From: Rhodospirillaceae bacterium
Lineage (GTDB): Bacteria > Pseudomonadota > Alphaproteobacteria > Rhodospirillales > Rhodospirillaceae
Reading direction: 5' to 3'
Length of the DNA stretch: 10,561 bases
Assembly: GCA_016937315.1 (NCBI GenBank)
Contig: JAFGWD010000099.1
Location: 1-10,561 of the forward strand
The translations under genes were made by a program, and so were the position numbers. Shown here one piece after another: positions 1 through 7,283 of this stretch (its first letter is position 1; each line of letters opens with the position of its first letter). The notes beneath the pieces were generated by a model. The model was not told the origin of the DNA, did no database searches, and saw only the letters and a list, made by a program, of their open reading frames with translations.

Positions 1-210
1 AATCGGAATCGCCTCCAACATCCACCATGTGGCCATCATCAACGTCACGCCAATGGCTTTCCAGGCCTGAACGGAAAGGCCTTCCGGTGGGGTGCTAAAC
101 AGGGTGAAAAGCAGGAATGCTACACCCAACAACAAACCAATAATTTCTTTCTTGCGGTCGGCGGTGAACCCAGCATCCACCGAAGCGCCCGCACTGGACG
201 AAGTCGTCAT
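1..210 (-). CDS. DASS-family Na+/carboxylate symporter, copy 1 (5' part only)
   Basis: This is the N-terminal 70 codons of an inner-membrane divalent anion:Na+ symporter (SLC13/INDY type), cut by the left window edge. The product matches the first 70 residues of the complete copy at 832-2373 at 61 of 70 positions. Shared stretches include TADRKKEI, the first membrane segment (about residues 22-38), FSTPPEG and MMATWWMLEAIPI. Family members import C4-dicarboxylates, citrate or related anions with sodium; the substrate cannot be read from this fragment. I start at the ATG whose complement is 208-210. It is preceded by GGGGGA about 4 nt upstream and aligns exactly with the start of copy 2. The substitutions are mostly conservative (V/I, F/L, Y/F), so the copy looks functional as far as it can be seen. 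Both SNT motifs would lie outside the window. Confidence 0.88.
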   Translation of the reverse strand, partial: MTTSSSAGASVDAGFTADRKKEIIGLLLGVAFLLFTLFSTPPEGLSVQAWKAIGVTLMMATWWMLEAIPI

Positions 211-280
211 GTTTTCCCCCAACATAATAATTGGAACAACGTGCCTTCTCCACGAGCCATTTCTCACGGATTTGCAAAAA

Positions 281-331
281 CCACGTCAGAATCACGGATT
301 ACCAGAATGCTCGCCGTTGGCAAGTCCTTTC
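281..331 (-). promoter_or_regulatory. Proximal conserved block upstream of DASS copy 1
   Basis: On the plus strand the block reads CCACGTCA, 12 nt, ACCAGAA, 8 nt, GTTGGCAAGTCCTTTC. The same three words with the same internal spacing occur at 2441-2491 upstream of copy 2, shifted by 3 nt relative to the ATG. On the coding strand the block begins GAAAGGACTTGCCAAC. A weak sigma-70 reading (TTGCCA, 16 nt, TAATCC) is possible but poor. The conservation could mark the promoter or a structured leader. Confidence 0.4.
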
Positions 332-545
332 ACGCCCTGTTCTTGACACAAGGAAGTCGTCAATCCTCCATCATTAAAAAATCTATCCCTACAGCCTTGA
401 TTAGAATGGTGTTTCTTAACGTCAATCTAAGAAAAAGATATTTTACGGGGCAATCCCATATCATCTTACGACATTGTGCAAAAAAATTATTCATATTAAT
501 CAATATGATGGTAGTGAGATTAGGAGATGTAAGGGAAAAATGTTC

Positions 546-559
546 TGTTCTTTAGAACA
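546..559. promoter_or_regulatory. 14-bp palindrome TGTTCT-TT-AGAACA, copy 1 only
   Basis: Perfect 6-bp inverted repeat with a 2-nt spacer, preceded at 541-545 by another TGTTC. It sits about 340 bp upstream of the copy 1 ATG, just inside the distal repeat element. No counterpart is seen at the matching place upstream of copy 2. It looks like a dimeric regulator site, but I do not recognise the regulator. Confidence 0.35.
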
Positions 560-575
560 ACTCAATTTCAAAGTT

Positions 576-651
576 ATGTCCAAATAAAGGCATATTTATG
601 GCAAAATAAGGTTATGGCTTATATGCCTTGTGAAGGCCTTTATTTTGCCGT
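576..651. repeat. Distal inverted-repeat element, DASS copy 1
   Basis: The left half-site, ATGTCCAAATAAAGGCA (576-592), is identical over 17 bp to 2739-2755 and lies the same distance (366 nt) upstream of its ATG. A related half-site in opposite orientation, GGCCTTTATTTTGCC, lies at 635-649. Other perfect repeats overlap: AAGGCATAT (587-595) with ATATGCCTT (621-629), and GGCAAAATAA (600-609) with TTATTTTGCC (640-649). The repeated core is GCCTTTAT. I read this as a candidate enhancer or operator; a cruciform or RNA hairpin is the alternative. Confidence 0.5.
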
Positions 652-770
652 GAAAAAGACATAAATAGCGTGGCTTTTTTGCCCCATCCACAGAGTGGGA
701 ACCGACCGAACGATGGCACGACACACTCCCCCCGGACACAAGCCTTCCGCAGAAAATTAGATCTACCCAT

Positions 771-803
771 GAAAAATCCCCGCCACCCTTTCGGGCAGCG
801 GGG
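771..803 (-). terminator. Rho-independent terminator of DASS copy 2
   Basis: On the minus strand an 11-bp GC-rich stem (two G-U pairs) closes a GAAA tetraloop, with arms at 793-803 and 778-788. It is followed by ATTTTTC. It lies 28 bp past the stop codon of the copy 2 gene. This is a textbook intrinsic terminator and isolates copy 2 from copy 1. Confidence 0.9.
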
Positions 804-831
804 AGCAACAGATCCAGATTTTTTTAGAGCA

Positions 832-2373
832 TCAGACCTTCACGCCGAAGGCGATTGGCATCATCACGTACATCACGGCAATCGAAATCACGATACCGAT
901 GAGGTTGAGAGTCATGCCGGACTTGAACATGTCAGGGACACGGATCAAGCCAGAGCCGAACACAATCGCATTGGGCGGTGTCGCCACCGGCAGCGAGAAG
1001 GCGAGAGACGCACCCAAGGCAACCGGGATCGCCATGGTCAGCGGCGAAACACCGAGACCTTGAGCGATAGAGATTGCCAACGGCACGAAGGTCGCAGCCA
1101 CAGCGGTGTTAGAGGTCATCTGCGTCAGCAGCATGGCAACCAGGGCCAGCACCGCCATGATCACAATGGTGCTCATGCCTGCCATGGACTTCATCTGATC
1201 GGCAACGTAGTTGGTCACGCCAGACTTGGACAAGGCCCCACCAAGCGCAAACCCGCCACCGAACAGCAGAATGGCATCCCACGGAATCCCCTTGGCAAAC
1301 AGGCTGCTATCCAGAACCATGCGGCCTTTTTTGAAGTCCACCGGGATCAAGAAGCAGAGCAGCAAAGCCGTCATACCGATCGTCGAGTCGGTGATGAACG
1401 ACTTCAAGGGAACCATCTTGCCACCGACCGAGACCGACGGCAGAAGGCTGACCAACTGCGGGCGCAGAATCCAGGCCAGAGCCGTACAGACGAACAGGAT
1501 GGTGGTGATGGTTTCGCCCTTGCTCATCGGGCCAAGCTTTTCCAGCTCTTCATCGACGATTTCACCGGCGTGGGACAGATCCAGCGCCTTCATCGGAAAC
1601 ATCACCGGCAGTAACCACCAGCCAATCGCCAACAGAGCGATCCCAATCGGGCCACCAACCAACATGAAGCTCGCGAACGGAACTGCGGTTCCGGTCATTT
1701 TTTCCACCTGGCCGGCCATCACCGCATTCGGCGGTGTACCGATCAAAGTGGCCATGCCACCCATGGAAGCGGAGAACGCAATCCCCAGCATCACGCAGAT
1801 GCCGAAGTTCAACGCCGCCCTCTTTTCCATTTCACTTCGGCCTTCGCCTTCCTGAACCATCTTCACGATAGCCATGCCAATCGGCATCATCAGGGCGGCG
1901 CAAGCCGTGTTGGACATCCACGCCGACAAAAAGCCGGTGGAGATCATGAAACCCAGGATCAGCATCTTCGGATTGGTGCCACAAATTTTCAACACCAACA
2001 GAGAGATACGACGATGCAGGTTCCATGTTTCCATGGCGTACGCCAGCGCGAAACCGCCAACGAACAACCAAATCAGATCTTGTGCATAGTTCGGCGCCAC
2101 AACCTTGGCCGGGACAACACCCAACCACGGGAACAGAACCAACGGCACCAAGGCAGTCACGGCAATCGGAATCGCCTCTAACATCCACCATGTTGCCATC
2201 ATCAGCGTCACGCCGATGGTTTTCCATGCCGGAACCGAAATACCTTCCGGCGGAGTGCTAAACAGGGTGTAGAGCAGAAACGCTACCCCCAAAAACAAAC
2301 CAACGATTTCTTTTTTGCGATCAGCGGTGAACCCAGCATCCACCGGGGCGCCCGCATGGGACGAAGTCGCCAT
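832..2373 (-). CDS. DASS-family Na+/carboxylate symporter, copy 2 (complete)
   Basis: A 513-residue inner-membrane transporter of the DASS/SLC13 (INDY) family, which moves dicarboxylates, tricarboxylates or related anions with Na+. Both repeat signatures are present: SNT at 154-156 and SNT at 421-423, the sodium and carboxylate-binding turns. The paired loops GTPPNAV (near 212) and ATPPNAI (near 464) are also there. Hydrophobic helices run through the whole length, which is usual for bacterial members (about 460-520). I chose the ATG at 2371-2373 because GGAGG lies 5 nt upstream. An in-frame TTG 12 nt upstream overlaps that ribosome site and is unlikely to be used. It is monocistronic, with its own terminator at 771-803. 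Its N-terminus is 87% identical to the truncated copy at 1-210, so the two are a tandem pair. Substrate is not predictable from sequence alone. Confidence 0.93.
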   Translation of the reverse strand: MATSSHAGAPVDAGFTADRKKEIVGLFLGVAFLLYTLFSTPPEGISVPAWKTIGVTLMMATWWMLEAIPIAVTALVPLVLFPWLGVVPAKVVAPNYAQDLIWLFVGGFALAYAMETWNLHRRISLLVLKICGTNPKMLILGFMISTGFLSAWMSNTACAALMMPIGMAIVKMVQEGEGRSEMEKRAALNFGICVMLGIAFSASMGGMATLIGTPPNAVMAGQVEKMTGTAVPFASFMLVGGPIGIALLAIGWWLLPVMFPMKALDLSHAGEIVDEELEKLGPMSKGETITTILFVCTALAWILRPQLVSLLPSVSVGGKMVPLKSFITDSTIGMTALLLCFLIPVDFKKGRMVLDSSLFAKGIPWDAILLFGGGFALGGALSKSGVTNYVADQMKSMAGMSTIVIMAVLALVAMLLTQMTSNTAVAATFVPLAISIAQGLGVSPLTMAIPVALGASLAFSLPVATPPNAIVFGSGLIRVPDMFKSGMTLNLIGIVISIAVMYVMMPIAFGVKV

Positions 2374-2440
2374 CTTTTCCTCCAAGAAAAAGGACCGACG
2401 GGCCTTCCCCCAGAACCATACTCAGGGAGAACCACCAAAG

Positions 2441-2491
2441 CCACGTCAACATGACGAACTACCAGAAAGCACAAAGTTGGCAAGTTCTTTC
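2441..2491 (-). promoter_or_regulatory. Proximal conserved block upstream of DASS copy 2
   Basis: On the plus strand: CCACGTCA, 12 nt, ACCAGAA, 8 nt, GTTGGCAAGTTCTTTC. The order, internal spacing and near-identity match 281-331 of copy 1, while the flanking sequence does not. The block begins 68 nt from the ATG, against 71 nt in copy 1. It probably contains the promoter or a leader element. Confidence 0.4.
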
Positions 2492-2660
2492 CTGTCCCCT
2501 TTACCCAAGATATGAAGTTATTCCACAATTTTGACTCTGAACAATCAACCACGTCATTGAAAATGATATGATTTTTTAATAAACACGTAAGTCTATGGTC
2601 CAACGTGAGAAATTTGCATGGAAAATAGGCGTCTCACGCAAACGTAAATTATCTTTTTTA

Positions 2661-2673
2661 ATCAATAAGTTAA
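2661..2673. promoter_or_regulatory. IHF-like site
   Basis: AATCAATAAGTTA fits the IHF consensus WATCAANNNNTTR at every defined position. The matching place upstream of copy 1 (499-511, AATCAATATGATG) fits except for one base of the TTR part. Both lie about 290 nt from their ATG, between the distal repeat and the proximal block, where a DNA bend would bring a remote activator to the promoter. The consensus is short and this DNA is AT-rich, so chance is possible. Confidence 0.4.
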
Positions 2674-2738
2674 CGAAATGCAGTGCCACACGTCGTGGGT
2701 GATCATTCATAAAATTAGACAAATTAAAAAGAGAAGTC

Positions 2739-2802
2739 ATGTCCAAATAAAGGCAAAGTTACAGAAAATCGCGCATTTTTGTGTCGGCCTTTATGAGGTC
2801 AC
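2739..2802. repeat. Distal inverted-repeat element, DASS copy 2
   Basis: The half-site ATGTCCAAATAAAGGCA (2739-2755) is identical to that of copy 1 and is also 366 nt from its ATG. An opposite-facing half-site, GGCCTTTATGAGGTCA, lies at 2786-2801. Between half-sites the cores are 40 bp apart here and 52 bp apart in copy 1. The four half-sites suggest a core GCCTTTATNNKGNC. Confidence 0.5.
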
Positions 2803-2848
2803 CTTTTTATGGGGAAAAGGGCACAAAAATGGCCGCAGAAACACGCAT

Positions 2849-2879
2849 GAAAACCCCGCCCAGATGACTCTGGACGGGG
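2849..2879 (-). terminator. Rho-independent terminator of the efflux operon
   Basis: On the minus strand an 11-bp stem with one G-U pair (arms 2869-2879 and 2854-2864) encloses a 4-nt loop and is followed by TTTTC. It begins 34 bp past the RND stop codon and ends transcription of the adaptor-pump operon. Confidence 0.88.
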
Positions 2880-2912
2880 GAGAGGGAAGGCCTTTCGGGA
2901 TGGAATATCGCC

Positions 2913-5900
2913 TTAATCCGGAACCACTGGACGGGCCAAAAACTTGGCTCGGTGGTCATCGGCCAGAAGAGTGTAGATCACCGGTAACACAAACAATGTG
3001 AACAGGGTCCCCACTGACAAGCCACAAGCGATCACAATGCCAATAGCAAACCGACTTTCCGCACCTGCGCCCGTCGCAAAGGTCAAAGGCAGCACACCGG
3101 CAACCATCGCCGCCGTGGTCATCAGGATCGGACGTAAGCGCAAAGACGCCGCATGCGCCACCGCGTCGGACTTAGACTTCCCGCCTTCCTGCTCCGCCTT
3201 AGCGACTTCACAGATCAGAATACCGTGCTTGGTAATCAGTCCGATCAATGTCACCAGACCGATCTCAGAGTAGATATTCAGGGTCGTCATCCCAAAGACC
3301 AGCGGCAACATGGCACCGACAATGGACAGCGGCACCGACGTCATAATCACCAAGGGATCACGCACGCTTTCATATTGCGCGGCAAGCACCAAGAAAATCA
3401 CCACCAAGGCAAACACGAAGGTCGCAACCAATGCACTGCCTTCCTGCTTATATTGGCGCGACTGTCCCGCATAATCGAAGGAGAAGCCCTTCGGCAAGAT
3501 CTCCGCCGAAGTCTGATCCAGGAACTCCACGACCTTGCCCAAGCCCACCCCAGGCATCGGCACGCCACTCAACGTAAACGCATTCAGCTGATTGAACTGG
3601 TTCAGTTGCTGTGGTTGCGTCGTGACCTCGACATCAACAACATTGGACAGCGGCACCACGCCCCCGTCTCGGGTCGGCACATAGGCCCGCTCGATCAAGG
3701 CGGGGTCCAAACGATAGGCACGTGGTGCCTGTGGGATCACTTTGTAGCTCTTCGACAAAATGTCCGTGCGATTGACATAACCACTGGCATAAAGTGCGGA
3801 TAAGGTGAGGCCAATGTCCTTCATCGTCACACCGTACTCACCCGCTTTATCGCGATTAACGACAACCGATAACTCTGGCCGATTGAATTTGAGGTCAAAG
3901 TCATAGAATACGAACAGGCCAGAGTCTTTGACGGCCTTCTCAACATCCTGCATCACACCATACAGGGTCTTGTAATCAGCCGTCGTGGTTACGGCATATT
4001 GCACCGGCATCCCATCGGTGCCCGGCAGCGGCGGCAACTGGAAGGCCGACATTTTAAGGCCCGCAATCTGATTCAACTTCGCCTGTAAATCACCTTGAAT
4101 CTGCGTGGCGTTGCGGCTGCGTTCGCTCCACGGCTTCAACACCAAGCCGCCGATCCCCTTATAGGTGGCATCCGTGCCGGTGATGAAAAAGAACATCTGC
4201 TTTTCTGGAATTTGATCGACCAGAGCACTGGTTGCAGGCGCGAAAGCCCGCATATAGTCGGCATTGGCCGAGGCCGGGCCGGTGATATCGGCAATCACGA
4301 AACCTTTGTCCTCAGTCGGTGCCAGCTCACTCGACGCAAAACGAAAGAACAACGGCAAGCTCAGCAAGACAATCACCGCCAACGCAAGCGTACTGCCGCG
4401 TGAGGCCAATGACCGTGCCAACATCGATTCATAACCATTGGAGAGGCGGCTGAAGTAAGCATCCACGACCTTGACCAGCCGCTCTTCACCGGTGTGCTTC
4501 CTCAAAATCTTCGAGCACATCATCGGTGACAGGGTCAGCGCAACGATGCCGGAGACAATGACCGAACCAGCCAGGGTTAGCGCGAATTCCATAAACAGGG
4601 CCCCGGTCAAACCACCCAAAAAGGCGATTGGCGCGTACACCGCTGCCAGCGTGATGGTCATGGTAACCACCGGACCCGCAATTTCGCGCGTTCCCAGAAT
4701 CGCCGCATCGAACGGAGAATAACCTTCCTCGATATGACGATGGACGTTCTCGACGACAACGATAGCGTCATCCACCACCAGCCCAATTGCCAACACAAAC
4801 GCCAGCAACGTCATCAGGTTCAAAGAGAACCCCAGAGCCAGCATAATGATGCCAACACCGACCAAAGACAGGGGAATGGTCACCATGGGAATGATCACGG
4901 ACCGGAACGACGCCATGAACATCAGAATCACAAGGATCACGATGATTGCTGCTTCGGTCAGGGTCTTAACCACTTCGTGGATGGATTCCTGAATGAACAC
5001 CGTAGAATCGTAGTTCACATTCATTTTAATGGCAGGCGGTAGATTGCCCTCAACATCAGGGAGCACTTTGTAAACCCCGGCCACCACATCCAAGGAATTG
5101 GAATCCGGCGTGCCGTCAATAGCAACGAACAACGCCTCTTCTCCATTGGCAATGACTCGGGTATCGGTGCTTTCCGCGCCCAACGTAACCTTGGCGATAT
5201 CCCGCAACCGCACCGGCCCGGCATCGGTGGTGCGAATCACCAAGCTCTCAAAAGAGTCCACATCGCCAACTGTGGTCCCAGCCTTGATATCAATCGTGTC
5301 GTAGTAGCCTTTCAACGCCCCTGATGCCGCCTGGTAGTTATTGGCGGTCAACGCAGCCGTCACCTCTGCTGCGGTCATGCCGCGTTGCGCCATCGCTTCG
5401 GGATCAAGCCAAACCCGCATCGCAAAGGTTTGTGCCCCCATCAACGTCACCGAAGCGACGCCCGGAACAGTGGCGAGTTTTGGCCGCACCACACGGTCCA
5501 CATAGTCGGTAATTTGCGGACCTTCCAAGTCAGCACTGGTAAAGGACAAGTACATCAGCGCCGTGCCCTTGCCCGCAACCTTGGTGATGACCGGTTCCTC
5601 GGCCTCTGCGGGAAGCTCCGACTTCACGGCGGAAACCTGGCTCATCACCTCAGTCATCGCCGTATTGGGGTCGAAGTTCAGCCGCACGCGGGCAGTCACC
5701 ACACTGGTGCTGCCACGGCTGACTGAGGTGATGTAGTCAATACCGTCGGCCTTCGCCACCGCCTTCTGGATCGGATCGGTGAGAAAGCCCTGTACCAAAG
5801 CTGCGTCCGCACCAGAATACGTGGTGGTCACGGTGATCACCGTGGTGTCAATTTCCGGATACTGTCGCACCTGCATGGACGTCAGAGCTTTCAGCCCCAA

Positions 5901-5969
5901 CAACAAAATCAGCAAACTGACCACAGAGGCCAGAACCGGCCGCTTGATGAAAATATCTGTAAAGCGCAT
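2913..5969 (-). CDS. RND-family multidrug efflux permease (HAE1/AcrB type)
   Basis: This 1018-residue protein is a proton-driven inner-membrane pump of the resistance-nodulation-division family, working as a trimer with an adaptor and an outer-membrane channel. Helix 1 is at about residues 12-31, followed by a large periplasmic loop. Helices TM2-6 (about 335-490) carry the GLVVDDAIVVVEN signature; Asp400-Asp401 correspond to the AcrB proton-relay pair 407/408. A second periplasmic loop covers about 545-840. The last helices contain ITKHGILI, where Lys914 corresponds to AcrB Lys940. The proton relay is therefore intact. The protein is slightly shorter than AcrB (1049). The start ATG has AGGA about 9 nt upstream. 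It follows the adaptor gene by 24 nt and precedes a terminator, so the two form an operon. Charged TM4 residues of this kind fit hydrophobic-compound pumps rather than the heavy-metal class. Substrate unknown. Confidence 0.95.
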   Translation of the reverse strand: MRFTDIFIKRPVLASVVSLLILLLGLKALTSMQVRQYPEIDTTVITVTTTYSGADAALVQGFLTDPIQKAVAKADGIDYITSVSRGSTSVVTARVRLNFDPNTAMTEVMSQVSAVKSELPAEAEEPVITKVAGKGTALMYLSFTSADLEGPQITDYVDRVVRPKLATVPGVASVTLMGAQTFAMRVWLDPEAMAQRGMTAAEVTAALTANNYQAASGALKGYYDTIDIKAGTTVGDVDSFESLVIRTTDAGPVRLRDIAKVTLGAESTDTRVIANGEEALFVAIDGTPDSNSLDVVAGVYKVLPDVEGNLPPAIKMNVNYDSTVFIQESIHEVVKTLTEAAIIVILVILMFMASFRSVIIPMVTIPLSLVGVGIIMLALGFSLNLMTLLAFVLAIGLVVDDAIVVVENVHRHIEEGYSPFDAAILGTREIAGPVVTMTITLAAVYAPIAFLGGLTGALFMEFALTLAGSVIVSGIVALTLSPMMCSKILRKHTGEERLVKVVDAYFSRLSNGYESMLARSLASRGSTLALAVIVLLSLPLFFRFASSELAPTEDKGFVIADITGPASANADYMRAFAPATSALVDQIPEKQMFFFITGTDATYKGIGGLVLKPWSERSRNATQIQGDLQAKLNQIAGLKMSAFQLPPLPGTDGMPVQYAVTTTADYKTLYGVMQDVEKAVKDSGLFVFYDFDLKFNRPELSVVVNRDKAGEYGVTMKDIGLTLSALYASGYVNRTDILSKSYKVIPQAPRAYRLDPALIERAYVPTRDGGVVPLSNVVDVEVTTQPQQLNQFNQLNAFTLSGVPMPGVGLGKVVEFLDQTSAEILPKGFSFDYAGQSRQYKQEGSALVATFVFALVVIFLVLAAQYESVRDPLVIMTSVPLSIVGAMLPLVFGMTTLNIYSEIGLVTLIGLITKHGILICEVAKAEQEGGKSKSDAVAHAASLRLRPILMTTAAMVAGVLPLTFATGAGAESRFAIGIVIACGLSVGTLFTLFVLPVIYTLLADDHRAKFLARPVVPD

Positions 5970-5993
5970 GTCTGGGGTTCCTGTCCTGACGCC

Positions 5994-7100
5994 TTAATCC
6001 AAACCAACCGCTGGCTTGACCTTCAGGACGGGGGTTTCCGCCACCTTGACCTTAGACCCATTGGACAAACGCACCGCACCAGAAGCGACAATGGTTTCCC
6101 CAGGTTTCACGTCACCCGCAATCAGAGCCAGATTGTCGTGACGGTCCAGGACCTTAACCGCCGTCTGATACGCTCGCATGGCGTCCTTATCATCACTCCG
6201 CACGACGTAAATAAAGTCACCGTAAAGCGAATAGTTGATCGCAGGCTGTGGCACCACCAGATACTGATCCTCTGACGGCAGAATGATACGCGCCTTGGCG
6301 TACATGCCGGGACGCAGCAATCCCTCTTCGTTGGGGAATGTCGCCTGCGCCGTAATCAGACCACTTGCCGTATCGATTTTCGGTTCGATGGCGGACAAAC
6401 GTCCAATAAAGGTGTGCATCGGATACGCATCCACGCTCACCTCCAAGGTCTGCCCCACCGAAAGCTGAGACAAATCCTTCTGCGAGACGGAAAAATCCAT
6501 CAACATCGCGGACAAGTCCTGCAAGGTCGTCACCTTGGTCCCTGCCGTCACATACTGACCGATGTCCAGGCGATTGATCCCAAGGACTCCGGAAAACGGT
6601 GCCTTAATGTCCTTTTTCTCAATGGTGCGTTCCAAACGGCTGACCTCAGCCCCGGCCATCACCAGATTGGCTTCCGCTTCATCCAACTTCGCCTGAGAGG
6701 CCGCATCAGTGCGGCGCAAGCTGCGATATCGTTGCGCGGTTAACGTGTTCAGGCGCACTTGAGCCCGTGCGGACTGAAGCTGAGCACGTTCGACATCTGT
6801 ATCCAGACGCGCCAAAGACGCCCCCAAAGCCACGGTTTGTCCCGACTGGAAGGTAATGGCAACAACCCGGCCCGCCACCTCGGCAGCGACATCAACGCCG
6901 TTAACCGCCTCCAGACGACCCGTCGCGACAATCGCCCGCGTCCAAGGCCGTGCTTCGGCCTTCTCAACATCCACGGCGACCACCGGCTCAGGACGGTTTT
7001 TCAAATAGGCGCTAATGCCGCGTTCACGCATGATCGCAAAGCCGAACAACCCGACCAGCGCCACGGCAACCCCGGACACGATAATAACTCCGCGCTTCAT
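5994..7100 (-). CDS. RND efflux periplasmic adaptor (membrane fusion protein)
   Basis: This 368-residue HlyD/AcrA-like adaptor bridges the RND pump and an outer-membrane channel. An N-terminal membrane anchor (about 5-24) lacks a lipobox cysteine, so it is anchored by the helix rather than a lipid. The first lipoyl half (about 66-100, with GRLEAVNGVDVAAEVAGRV) and the second (about 165-195, KAPFSGVLG and LDIGQYV) flank a short alpha-helical hairpin (about 103-162). A beta-barrel (about 200-275) and a membrane-proximal domain follow. I start at the ATG complementing 7098-7100, with GGAGG 4 nt upstream. The in-frame TTG five codons earlier overlaps that ribosome site and is rejected. It is the first gene of the operon with the RND pump. 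No TetR or LysR regulator and no TolC-like gene lie beside it within the window. Confidence 0.93.
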   Translation of the reverse strand: MKRGVIIVSGVAVALVGLFGFAIMRERGISAYLKNRPEPVVAVDVEKAEARPWTRAIVATGRLEAVNGVDVAAEVAGRVVAITFQSGQTVALGASLARLDTDVERAQLQSARAQVRLNTLTAQRYRSLRRTDAASQAKLDEAEANLVMAGAEVSRLERTIEKKDIKAPFSGVLGINRLDIGQYVTAGTKVTTLQDLSAMLMDFSVSQKDLSQLSVGQTLEVSVDAYPMHTFIGRLSAIEPKIDTASGLITAQATFPNEEGLLRPGMYAKARIILPSEDQYLVVPQPAINYSLYGDFIYVVRSDDKDAMRAYQTAVKVLDRHDNLALIAGDVKPGETIVASGAVRLSNGSKVKVAETPVLKVKPAVGLD

Positions 7101-7283
7101 AACCCCTCCGTCCAAACAGCAAACGCCGCCGCGACCCTTCGCGGAGCGAAAAACAAGGCGTCGGACAATACGGCAAACAACGACGCCGAACCATGAACAG
7201 CATCACAGTCCAACACGCAACACAGCCCTCTCCGAAGCACCGGCAGTCTGGCCCGAGTCGGACAGAAACACAACCTCACGCTG
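7101..7283. other. Intergenic region between photolyase and efflux operon
   Basis: This stretch of 183 bp holds a possible terminator for the photolyase (7146-7187) and must contain the promoter of the efflux operon if that operon is transcribed separately. I see no convincing -35/-10 pair and no clear operator. A small additional hairpin (TTCGC-TCC-GCGAA on the minus strand, near 7140) lies close to the adaptor start. Confidence 0.4.
7146..7187 (-). terminator. Candidate terminator of the photolyase gene
   Basis: On the minus strand a perfect 7-bp stem GGCGTCG/CGACGCC (arms at 7181-7187 and 7157-7163) encloses a 17-nt loop and is followed by TTGTTTTTCG. The T-run begins 2 nt after the stem and is interrupted by a G, and the loop is large. 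It is therefore weaker than the other terminators of the window. Read-through from the photolyase into the efflux operon remains possible. Confidence 0.45.

Larger units (their letters stand above)
211..770 (-). promoter_or_regulatory. Long non-coding upstream region of DASS copy 1
   Basis: About 560 bases carry no convincing gene; the short open frames have no ribosome site or recognisable protein. Read toward the minus-strand gene, the region holds several blocks that recur at matching distances upstream of copy 2. A proximal block spans 281-331, an AT-rich block with AATCAATA lies near 485-505, and a distal inverted-repeat region spans 576-651. A 14-bp palindrome, TGTTCT-TT-AGAACA, at 546-559 is found only here. 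The length and layout suggest control by a remote activator rather than a simple short promoter, but that is inference. I could not assign a convincing -35/-10 or sigma-54 promoter. Confidence 0.6.
2374..2848 (-). promoter_or_regulatory. Long non-coding upstream region of DASS copy 2
   Basis: No gene is supported in this AT-rich stretch. Relative to the ATG it mirrors the upstream region of copy 1: a proximal block at 2441-2491, an IHF-like site at 2661-2673 and a distal repeat element at 2739-2802. Between these blocks the two regions have diverged strongly, while the distances are kept. A CCAC-N5-GTGG inverted repeat near 2686-2698 is specific to this copy. No convincing sigma-70 or sigma-54 core promoter could be assigned by eye. 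Confidence 0.6.

Noticed and set aside
714..720. TGGCACG, identical to the -24 element of sigma-54 promoters (plus strand)
   Set aside because: The -12 element (TTGC) is missing at the required spacing, and it points away from the minus-strand transporter genes, with no plus-strand gene downstream.
670..1614. Plus-strand open frame of 314 codons
   Set aside because: Antisense shadow of DASS copy 2; composition is dominated by His, Arg and Gln, typical of the reverse reading of GC-rich coding DNA.
2678..3001. Plus-strand open frame of 107 codons downstream of the efflux operon
   Set aside because: It runs through the efflux terminator and the end of the RND gene on the opposite strand; no ribosome site and no recognisable protein.
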